A model generated the notes under the pieces. That model saw only the letters and a list, made by a program, of their open reading frames with translations, was not told the origin of the DNA and made no database searches. DNA of 14,236 nucleotides from Actinobacteria bacterium UBA4426 (GTDB taxonomy: Bacteria; Actinomycetota; Actinomycetes; S36-B12): assembly GCA_002390705.1 (NCBI GenBank), contig DGQA01000029.1, positions 1-14,236 on the forward strand, given 5' to 3'. A program made the position numbers and the translations under genes. Each line of letters begins with the position of its first letter. The stretch's first letter is position 1. Below are positions 1 to 8,100 of this stretch, one piece after another.

Positions 1-1505
1 ATGTCGGTTCTCAATTGAGCTACTAACCCGGCGATTGCTTTCACCCGGGTGCACAACTCGCCTAGATTCGGGCCCTCCCTCAAGGTGATCTGAGCCAATA
101 AATCGCGAGAGTTTTCTCCCACGATGAGGTCCCTCACAAGTTGGGATGAGTTCACCCCTGGTTGTACTGAGCGAAGGGCCCGCCCCACACGCCGCATTTC
201 ACTCGCATCCAGCCCGCCAATCGGTCCGGTCAAAAGGTCTGCAACGACAGCGGCGCTCGCTTGTTCCGGTTGTGCAGCAAGGGAAACAAGTCCTAATAAG
301 ACGTGAACTGCGGGTTCATCCTTTAACGCAATTTCATCCGTGGCGACTACGACCGGCACGCCCGCACGATTCAGTGCGCGCGTGATCAAAGGAATATCTG
401 AGCGCGCCCGACCAATTACCACCATTGATTTCCATGGCACACCCTCGGCCATGTGAGCCGTGTAGATATCTTCGGCGACAAATGCTGCGCGAGAATTACG
501 CGATGCGTACTTATTGATGCTTACCGCACCCACGTCGATTGGAAAGTTCCCGTAGCCCACCAATGCCTGCCGGTCTCGATCAAAGGGTGCTGTGGCCGCG
601 GTCGCAATTTCTCGTCCAAAACGCCATGCACCTGTGAGTTCATGGGAAGTCGCTCTTGGGAATTCCACATAGAAGCCCGAGCTCATATCAGTTTCCGAGC
701 CGCGGAAACCGAACACACTTTCATGAGGGTTGCCAACCGCTACGAGCACCGAAGCCCGCTGCGCCAGTACCGCAAGGAGTTGGCGGTGCAGTGGACCAAC
801 TTCCTGATACTCGTCAATATAGATATGCGAGATCCGGGAAACTACCGGAGATTCGGGCGCCAGAGCGATTGCAGCCAGCAATAGTGAGTTGTAGTCAAGG
901 ACATTTTCCAGCGCCATGACTTCAGCGTCATTGCTTGCAATATGCCCCGCCACCACCCACTCAGGGCGCTTGCATTTCTGCCCTAATGCAATCAAATCGC
1001 TTCCACTTTGATTAAGTTCTTTTAATCGAGCAATTACCGTGCGCACTTCGCGCGCGAAACTGTCAGTGGTGGCCGCACTTCGCAACCACTTGGGCCACTG
1101 GATTAAAGCTCCAGGGCCCTGGGTATCGGAGAGTAGCCCGGCGATCAGATCCCGGATCCGCGCATCCTCTTCGGCCCCGGAAAGTAATCTTGGTAACTCC
1201 TGGGCTTGGGTTTCGGCTCCAAGGGCTGCGGCACCCATAACGATGGAATAGGCCAAAGCGTGAAAGGTGCCGATGTAGGGCAGCACCGTGCTCTGCACGT
1301 GCCCAGCGAGCTCTTCTCGAAAATCTCGCACCGCTGATTTCCCGTAGGTCAACACGAGGACTTCACTGGGTGAGACCCCTTCACGAAGTCTCTGAGCCAC
1401 GCTCGCGATCAACGTTGTCGTTTTACCTGACCCGGCTAAACCAACTACCAGATTGTGACCCGAGACGAGATCCATGACGGCCTGCTGTTGCGGGTCAGCA
1501 GCCAT
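1..1505 (-). CDS. adnA: AdnA-like UvrD/RecB-type ATP-dependent helicase subunit (5' part, truncated by window edge)
   Basis: The minus strand is open from the ATG at 1505 to the left edge (501 codons, no stop), so only the N-terminal motor half is seen. Superfamily-1 motifs are in order: Q-motif-like PQQQAV (5-10), Walker A GLAGSGKT (22-29), motif Ia VLTYGKSA (51-58), GTFHALAY (79-86), motif II DEYQEV (231-236), motif III GNPHESVFGFRG (258-269) and motif IV GAWRFGRE (292-299). In AdnA proteins a RecB-like nuclease module follows; it would lie beyond the left edge. The role would be ATP-driven end resection in double-strand-break repair, paired with AdnB. Motif III departs from the usual G-D-x-D-Q. 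The AdnA assignment rests on the motor sequence and on a MoeZ-type gene nearby, as in M. tuberculosis; another actinobacterial UvrD-like paralogue is possible. Alternative in-frame starts are GTG at 1517 (beginning MTEPMAAD, possibly leaderless) and ATG at 1547. ATG 1505 has a GGAG only 3 nt upstream. Confidence 0.8.
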   Translation of the reverse strand, partial: MAADPQQQAVMDLVSGHNLVVGLAGSGKTTTLIASVAQRLREGVSPSEVLVLTYGKSAVRDFREELAGHVQSTVLPYIGTFHALAYSIVMGAAALGAETQAQELPRLLSGAEEDARIRDLIAGLLSDTQGPGALIQWPKWLRSAATTDSFAREVRTVIARLKELNQSGSDLIALGQKCKRPEWVVAGHIASNDAEVMALENVLDYNSLLLAAIALAPESPVVSRISHIYIDEYQEVGPLHRQLLAVLAQRASVLVAVGNPHESVFGFRGSETDMSSGFYVEFPRATSHELTGAWRFGREIATAATAPFDRDRQALVGYGNFPIDVGAVSINKYASRNSRAAFVAEDIYTAHMAEGVPWKSMVVIGRARSDIPLITRALNRAGVPVVVATDEIALKDEPAVHVLLGLVSLAAQPEQASAAVVADLLTGPIGGLDASEMRRVGRALRSVQPGVNSSQLVRDLIVGENSRDLLAQITLREGPNLGELCTRVKAIAGLVAQLRTD

Positions 1506-1602
1506 TGGCTCCGTCACGCTCACAGTTGTATCAAGTTCCCACCGCATGGGCTATGAATACCACGCTGCACCGACATCGCGCACACTGTGACACCATTACC
1601 CT
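1506..1602. promoter_or_regulatory. Divergent intergenic promoter region (helicase / flippase fusion)
   Basis: This 97-bp gap separates two divergent genes and must carry both promoters. On the minus strand a weak -10-like TACAAC ends 7 nt before the in-frame GTG at 1517, which would suit leaderless transcription from that GTG. On the plus strand TATGAA at 1552-1557 is a possible -10, but I see no well-spaced -35. The GTG at 1603 has no Shine-Dalgarno directly upstream. Only the divergent arrangement is firm; the individual elements are inferred. Confidence 0.35.
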
Positions 1603-4062
1603 GTGGCATTGGAACCGGATTCAAACATGGAAACCCAGGTCACCATTGCCGAGGCCAATCCCTACATTGCTTCAAATCTCCCACCGGAAATCCCTACGGC
1701 CCCGATCAGCATGGACCCACTAATCGACGATGGGGCTATTCGCAAGCGGATTCGGCGCCCACTTGACCTGGCGCGTTTCGTCGTGGCGGTTGCTCTGGCC
1801 AGTGGAACCATCACCCTGGGCTACTTCGCAACCAGCACCACGGCGGGGCTAGATACCGATATCGAAAGTGGGGCGGCACTTCTCCCATCACTTATCGTCC
1901 TGGTCCTCAATGTCATTAGTGGAATCGGTTCCCTTGGGCTTCCCATCGCTGGCTCAATTAACCTCATTCTGCGCCGGCGTCTTCGCCAACTTTTTGATGC
2001 TCTGGTTGCCATGTTCCTCACCGTTTCCGCACTGTCCGTCGCCTCAATCGTGATGGGAAATTTTGACAATACGCGGCTATTAGTAGCTATGGCTGGCTCA
2101 ACGAGCAACTTAAATCAGTCAACCGCCCCCATCCTCGGCGGCATTTTGGCGTTCATTACTGTGGCTCGACTCATGGGTCGAAGGCCTTGGAACGTGCTGT
2201 CCAGTGTTGTAATGGTGTCGCTCGTTTCAGTTACGGTCTTAAGCGGTGGGATTGCATTGGCCGGAATCGGGTTCTCACTGGCGGTGGGCTGGGCAATTGG
2301 CCTGCTGACCCGGTATGTCCTGGGTACCAGCACCACTCGGCCCAGTGGCGCCGCGGTCGCAGCGGCTCTTGCCCGCGGTGGCTATCCCGTAACGCAATTG
2401 CGCATTGCACAATTCACCAGTCGGGGACGTCGCTATCTAGCGACAACCCGAAGCGGTGACACCCTCAGAGTCACGGTACTGGACCGAGACCTTGAAGGCG
2501 CTGGCTTAGTCAATGCCGCGTGGACCAGTCTCCGCTTGCGCGATGAACCCGGCAAGGGTGCATTTAACCTTCGCAAATCAGTAGAACACGCCGCCTTGAT
2601 CGCTTATGCAGCCCAAGTGGCAGGAGCACCCGTCGCCCGGCTGGTTTTGAGCACCGAAGTTGGCCCCGACTCTTGCGCATTGGTGCACCAGCAAATTCCT
2701 GGCACCCCATTTGAGGAACTTGACGACATCACTGACTCAGAACTAGATGGTGCTTGGCGCGCGATCCGCACCCTGCACGACCACCAAATGAGTCACCGCG
2801 CACTTTCGGGACGCCACCTACTGCGCGGGTCAGATGATGCCACCTGGCTCCTCGGAATAGATCAAGGATCAATTGCGGCGAGTGACGTTGCCATGCGATT
2901 AGACCTCGCAGAATTGTTGTGCTCTTTGGCCATGTTGACCTCCGTTAATCGAAGTGTCGCATCTGCCCGGCGAGTTCTGGGCAGCGAAGCAATTGCGCGT
3001 GCTCTCCCGGCACTTCAACCCGTCGCACTTTCGGCGAGAACCCGCAAAGAATTACGCAAGAACAAGGGCATGATCATTGCCTTGCGCGATGCAATTGTTG
3101 AATTGCGACCAGACGCTGACACAGAACAGATTCAACTGCAACGCATTACACCACGCACTTTGATCCTGATTGTCGCTGGCACAATCGCCGGCTACGTACT
3201 CCTCGCCCAACTCACTTCGGTTGACCTTGCGACCCTATTCAGTACAGCCAATTGGTCGTGGGTTTTGGCAGCATTTGGTTTTAGTTTGATCACCTACGCG
3301 GGTGCCACCTGGTCACTCACTGGCTTTGTTCCCGAGAAGCTTTCTTTTGGTAAGACACTTTTGGCCCAAATTGCCGGCGACTTCGCGACCTTGGTTTCCC
3401 CACCCACACTCGGTGCCATTGCGATCAACGTGCGCTTCCTACAAAAATCCGGACTGCACCCAGCCTTATCCGCCGCGAGCGTTGGGGTTTCCCAGGTTGC
3501 TGCATTCATTACCTATATATGCCTACTTTTTGCATTTGGTATCGCTGCCGGAACCCAAGCCGACTTCACATTCGATCCACCATTTTGGGCGGTCGTCGGC
3601 GTCGCAGCCATCGCCGTTCTTTTACTCGCCCTACTGGCTGTGCCCGCGGTGCGCCGGAAAATAGGCGCGCGAATTGGTCCACTGATTAAAGAAGTAATCC
3701 CTCGATTCGTGACCATTGTCCAGCGGCCAATCAAATTGTTGGAGGGAATTGGCGGAATTCTACTGCTTAATTTCGCCTATGTCGGCGTACTTTTCGCCTG
3801 TGTAGAAGCATTTGATGGCAATCTGAGCATCGCGGTTGTTGCCGTTGTTTATCTTGCGGGTGCAACAATCGGTCAGGCAGCACCCACTCCAGGCGGACTT
3901 GGTGCGGTTGAAGCCGCACTTGCCGCTGGACTCACCGCTGCCGGCCTCGATGCGGGGGTGGCTGTTACTGCGGTCCTGTTGTATCGCTTAGTGACTTTCT
4001 GGTTACCGACGATTCCGGGCTATTGGGCGTTCACTTATCTGACCAAAAAGAACTTGCTCTAA
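1603..4062 (+). CDS. Multi-domain membrane protein: N-terminal TM domain, degenerate kinase-like domain, LPG_synthase_TM flippase-like domain
   Basis: This 819-residue protein has three parts. Residues about 55-240 form roughly six hydrophobic segments (near 55-78, 91-113, 131-152, 175-190, 197-216, 217-238). Residues about 265-505 resemble the APH/ABC1-type kinase fold: an alpha-C-like Glu near 328, a hinge-like VHQQIPGTPF (361-370), a catalytic-loop-like SHRALSGRHLL (397-407) and a DFG-like DQG (420-422). Residues about 515-815 form the flippase-like domain with its signature PTPGGLGAVE (761-770). This domain is related to the membrane part of MprF, which moves lipids across the membrane, but no C-terminal lysyltransferase domain is present, so it is probably not a lysyl-PG synthase. 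The kinase-like segment lacks the catalytic Asp (Ala400) and Asn (His405), and probably the ATP-binding Lys (Thr291). The likely role is transport of a lipid or lipid-linked glycan; the substrate is unknown. The start is GTG; ATG at 1627 (residue 9) is an alternative. Confidence 0.75.
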   Translation: MALEPDSNMETQVTIAEANPYIASNLPPEIPTAPISMDPLIDDGAIRKRIRRPLDLARFVVAVALASGTITLGYFATSTTAGLDTDIESGAALLPSLIVLVLNVISGIGSLGLPIAGSINLILRRRLRQLFDALVAMFLTVSALSVASIVMGNFDNTRLLVAMAGSTSNLNQSTAPILGGILAFITVARLMGRRPWNVLSSVVMVSLVSVTVLSGGIALAGIGFSLAVGWAIGLLTRYVLGTSTTRPSGAAVAAALARGGYPVTQLRIAQFTSRGRRYLATTRSGDTLRVTVLDRDLEGAGLVNAAWTSLRLRDEPGKGAFNLRKSVEHAALIAYAAQVAGAPVARLVLSTEVGPDSCALVHQQIPGTPFEELDDITDSELDGAWRAIRTLHDHQMSHRALSGRHLLRGSDDATWLLGIDQGSIAASDVAMRLDLAELLCSLAMLTSVNRSVASARRVLGSEAIARALPALQPVALSARTRKELRKNKGMIIALRDAIVELRPDADTEQIQLQRITPRTLILIVAGTIAGYVLLAQLTSVDLATLFSTANWSWVLAAFGFSLITYAGATWSLTGFVPEKLSFGKTLLAQIAGDFATLVSPPTLGAIAINVRFLQKSGLHPALSAASVGVSQVAAFITYICLLFAFGIAAGTQADFTFDPPFWAVVGVAAIAVLLLALLAVPAVRRKIGARIGPLIKEVIPRFVTIVQRPIKLLEGIGGILLLNFAYVGVLFACVEAFDGNLSIAVVAVVYLAGATIGQAAPTPGGLGAVEAALAAGLTAAGLDAGVAVTAVLLYRLVTFWLPTIPGYWAFTYLTKKNLL

Positions 4063-4073
4063 CCCCACAACGA

Positions 4074-5177
4074 CTAGCGGCTTACCCAATCAATGTATCC
4101 ACCCGCGTAATGCTTGATGCCGGAAAATCCTTGAGCTTTGAGTTCACGCAGCAAGTGTTCGGATCGCACACCCGCTTGGCAATACAAGATTACGTCACCA
4201 ATGAGTGCATCTGGATCAAATGTTGACAGCGGCATGCTCATCGAACCTGGAATTTGCCCGTGAATGAGTTCGTACTGTTCTCGAATATCGACAAAAGTAA
4301 ATTCCACATCCCCACGTTCTCTGGACTGCAACAGTCCAATGAGTTGCGAACGCGTCACCGTGTCGTCGGTAGTACCTCCCGCACAAAAAGTAACGTAATC
4401 TTGCAATTCGGTAATACTTGGGGAATCACCACACACGGGACAGTGAACATCTCGCGCAATTGATACCTCATCGATCCGTGCACTCAGCGCGTCAAAAATT
4501 GCAATGCGCCCGCTGAGTACCTCACCTACCCCAATAATTAGTTTGAGCACCTCGCTGACCTGCAGTGATCCGATCACGCCACAAATAGCTCCGAACACCC
4601 CGGCATCAGCGCAATTGGGAACGCTCCCAGGCTCGGGCGGACTCGGATAGACACAGCGGTAGCACGGGCCACCCGGTAATCCAAAAACACTCACCTGTCC
4701 ATCGAATCGCAATACCGAACCCCAGACATAAGGCTTTCCGGCCATAACACAAGCATCATTGAGTAAATAGCGCGTGGCGAAGTTATCTGAACCGTCCACC
4801 ACGAGGTCGAATCCACTAATCACATCGAGTGCGTTTTCACGGCTGATTGGCTGGTCAAAAACTTTCACTACAGTGGTGCTATTAAGTTCGGCAATCCGCG
4901 CTGCAGCAGATGCAGCCTTTGACGTTCCCACCCCACGCTCAGAGTGAATAATTTGCCGCTGCAGATTACTCAACTCAATTGAGTCAAATTCAATAATTCC
5001 GATCGTTCCCACGCCAGCAGCAGCCAGGTAGAGCAAAACCGGAGACCCCAAACCCCCCGCCCCCACAACGAGTACTCGAGCACTGCTGAGCTTGCGCTGG
5101 CCAGATTCACCCACCTGATCAATTTTGATATGTCGGCTATACCGGCGCGAGAAATCCCCGTCTAATTGTTCGGTCAT
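4074..5177 (-). CDS. moeZ: E1-like adenylyltransferase/sulfurtransferase with C-terminal rhodanese domain (MoeZ/MoeB1 type)
   Basis: This 367-residue cytosolic enzyme adenylates the C-terminal Gly-Gly of small ubiquitin-like carriers (MoaD, ThiS or CysO types) and passes sulfur to form the thiocarboxylate used in molybdopterin, thiamine or cysteine synthesis. The N-terminal ThiF/E1 domain shows the nucleotide-binding GAGGLGS (39-45), the DGSDNFATR motif (128-136), the candidate acceptor cysteine Cys189 in NCADAGVFG, and two zinc pairs, CYRC (172-175) and CPVC (246-249). The C-terminal rhodanese domain (about 270-367) has the persulfide loop CQAGVRS with Cys333. All key residues look intact. 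The ATG overlaps the TGA of the upstream dehydrogenase gene by 4 bp (ATGA) with no clear Shine-Dalgarno, pointing to translational coupling. The gene ends 11 bp from the convergent flippase-fusion gene. The mycobacterial homologue lies close to adnA, which matches this neighbourhood. Which carriers it serves cannot be told here. Confidence 0.9.
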   Translation of the reverse strand: MTEQLDGDFSRRYSRHIKIDQVGESGQRKLSSARVLVVGAGGLGSPVLLYLAAAGVGTIGIIEFDSIELSNLQRQIIHSERGVGTSKAASAAARIAELNSTTVVKVFDQPISRENALDVISGFDLVVDGSDNFATRYLLNDACVMAGKPYVWGSVLRFDGQVSVFGLPGGPCYRCVYPSPPEPGSVPNCADAGVFGAICGVIGSLQVSEVLKLIIGVGEVLSGRIAIFDALSARIDEVSIARDVHCPVCGDSPSITELQDYVTFCAGGTTDDTVTRSQLIGLLQSRERGDVEFTFVDIREQYELIHGQIPGSMSMPLSTFDPDALIGDVILYCQAGVRSEHLLRELKAQGFSGIKHYAGGYIDWVSR

Positions 5178-8100
5178 GTTGCTTGCGCCACCAGATTTCG
5201 AAGTACCCGAAGCCCGACGGACAGGGTCGCAAGATTAATTTCCTCGACTTGCAAAATTTCATCGAGGGTTGTCCGTGTCCGAGCGACTCCCTCGGTGCGC
5301 TGTTGCTCCCACAGTGTTATCCGCTCTGCGGCAACCTTTCCCTCAGTTGCCAAGTACACCCGGCCGGTGAGCTCAGCGATCACCGAATACAAATCCGATC
5401 GCAATGCTTGGCGCGCTAATGCCGTCCAGCGATCCCCTCGCGGCAAAGCCGTAATCCGAACAAGTAGCCGGTCAACATCAAATCGTTCCGAAAGCGCAAA
5501 GTACAAGCCGATCACACTCTGCACATCCGCATCAAGTGATCGCGCCAATTCGGTAATGTCGAGCAACGAGAAAAGATCTAGGCCACTCGCGGCCCGATCA
5601 GCCAGCTCCCTAGGGGCGCCGGCGTCTATGAAGCGCTGCGCTAATCGCTCAAATCTTTCCGAATCTTGACCTTGTAAGGCCTGCGGGACTCCACCGGCGT
5701 ATTGCTCAACGCTCGCCGCAAATGCACTAATTTCAGCTTCAACGTCAATTCCCGCGCCACGGTTTTGCAAGAACCACCGAGCAGATCGATCAAGTAAGCG
5801 ACGCACCTCAAGATGCAATGCCGTTCGCGCCCGAACGGGGACTTCTTCTGGCAATGTGTTGATCCAATGCCATAAGTCCCTGATGCCAAAGACTTCCATC
5901 GCAGCAAAAGCTGCCTTCACCACTTCAATGGTATTCGCACCAGTCTCTTCAACCGCCCGGAATACGAAGGTGATCCCCCCAATATTTATCAATGTATTTG
6001 CCATCACAGTATTGGCAATCTCAGCGCGCAGAGGATGGGTGAGAATTTCCTCACGATACTTATCTTGGATTTCCACCGGGAAGTAGCCCATGACAATCTG
6101 ATCACACCAGTTTGCACTGCCTAAAGCAACCGCATTGAGATCCTTTGTGACTTCAATCTTTGCGTAGGCCAAAAGCACGGCAAGCTCAGGTGAGCTAAGA
6201 CCTTCACCCGCCGCGCGCCGAGTATCAATGTCCAAATCATCGGGTAAATATTCGAGGGCTCGGTTTAATAAGTCCCTGCGCTCAAGGTGTCGCATCATTC
6301 TTTGATGCACACTCATGAGCCGGATTGCTCCCGCACGCGCATTCGACAGCACCACGTTTTGATTGATGTTGTCAGCTAACACTAAATCCGAGACCGAGTC
6401 GGTCATGCTGTGCAGTAAATTGTCACGGGCTTCTGGCGTCAGGACGCCTCGCGCCACCAGTGGCGAGAACAAAACTTTCAAATTTACTTCATGATCAGAA
6501 GTATCCACGCCAGCAGAGTTATCAATTGCATCTGTATTTAGCCGCACGCCACTTCGCGCTGCTTCGACTCGACCCAGCTGGGTCAGGCCAAGGTTTCCGC
6601 CCTCGCCAACCACCTGCACACGCAACTCGCCACCATCAACGCGGATCGAGTCATTTGCTTTATCCCCCACATCAATGTTGGTTTCAGTACTGGCCTTTAC
6701 GTACGTTCCAATTCCTCCATTCCACAAAAGTTGGACGGGAGCTTTCAAGATCGCATTAATCAATTGATCCGGCGTGCACGTATCGGAGTCTGTGTCAAAA
6801 TCCAGGGATTCTTTTATCTGCTGTGTCAGCGCAACAGTCTTCGCAGATCGGGAAGATACACCACCACCCGCAGAGATCAACTCCTTGTTGTAGTCCGCCC
6901 ATGAGCTTCGCGGCAGGGCGGCCAGTCGCACTCTCTCGCCAAAACTGCTGGTTGCATTTGGAGTGGGGTCGATAAAAATATGCCTATGATCAAATGCCGC
7001 GACTAATCGAATCTGGTCGCTCAACAACATGCCGTTGCCAAAAACGTCTCCACTCATATCACCGATGCCTACAACAGTGAACTCTTCGCGTTGGGTGTTG
7101 AGATCCATCTCGAAAAAGTGGCGCTTAACAGATTCCCATGCGCCGCGCGCTGTGATCGCCATGGCCTTGTGGTCATACCCTGCTGTACCACCGGATGCGA
7201 ACGCGTCGCCTAGCCAGTAATTCTCTTCGATTGAAATTGCATTTGCTATGTCAGAGAAGCTTGCGGTGCCTTTGTCCGCCGCTACGACGAGATACGGATC
7301 GTCAGGGTCATGTTGCACAACATCAATTGGGGGCACAACGATCGAATCAACAATATTGTCGGTCACGGAAAGTAGCGCGCGGATGAAGTCTTGATATGCG
7401 CCGATGCCTTCGGCCAGCCACGCTTCGCGATCAATGGCAGGATCAGGCAAGTTTTTGGCAAAAAAACCTCCCTTGGCACCGACGGGGACAATCACAGCAT
7501 TTTTCACTTCCTGTGCCTTAACTAAACCAAGAATCTCAGTCCGAAAATCTTCGCGTCGGTCACTCCACCGGATCCCACCACGAGCGACCGCGCCAAAGCG
7601 CAAATGCACACCTTCAACTCTGGGTGAATGTACCCACACTTCATGTGCCGGTCTAGGAAGTGGGATGTCCGTGATCATGGTTGGCACCATCTTAAATGCA
7701 ATAGTGTGTGCATCCGCAAAATAGTTCGTGCGCATTGTTGCCTCGATTAAGGTCCAGAACAAACGCAGAATCCGGTCATGGTCAAGTGACGGAACCAGCA
7801 CAAGGCTGGCGTCAAATTGCTCACGAGCAGTGTGAGACTCCGACTCGCGATCACCCCCAAACACAGGATCAAAGCGGACCCGGAAAAATTCTATGAGCAG
7901 CCTGCTGATTTCAGCATTTTCCAGAATCACCATCTCGATGTATCCCTGCCCAAAAGTAGAACCGATCTGGCGCATATACCGGGCGTACGCACGAATTAGC
8001 TGTGCATCCTGCCACGTCAACCCGGCTTGGGTCACGAGCGAGTTAAAGGAGTCACTTGCAATTTGCCCGCGCCAAGCGGCCTCGAATGCCGACTCAAATC

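Noticed and set aside
453..884. 143-codon plus-strand open frame inside the helicase gene
   Set aside because: It is antisense to conserved helicase motifs on the minus strand, is rich in Arg, Cys and Ser, and shows no domain or ribosome site.
3302..3664. 120-codon plus-strand open frame within the flippase-like domain
   Set aside because: Its Pro/Ser/His-rich composition is a frame-shifted shadow of the membrane-helix coding sequence, which is intact in the main frame.
1603..4062. Annotation of the membrane protein as MprF (lysyl-phosphatidylglycerol synthase)
   Set aside because: Only the flippase-like transmembrane domain is present; the C-terminal lysyltransferase domain is missing and the protein ends just after the last helix.
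4063..4073. Bidirectional terminator between the convergent flippase-fusion and moeZ genes
   Set aside because: The 11-bp gap and flanking bases show no inverted repeat or U-run.
5166..5669. 167-codon plus-strand open frame over the 3' end of the dehydrogenase gene
   Set aside because: It is antisense to the conserved C-terminal region of the dehydrogenase, has a Ser/Arg-rich low-complexity composition typical of a shadow frame, and has no recognisable domain.
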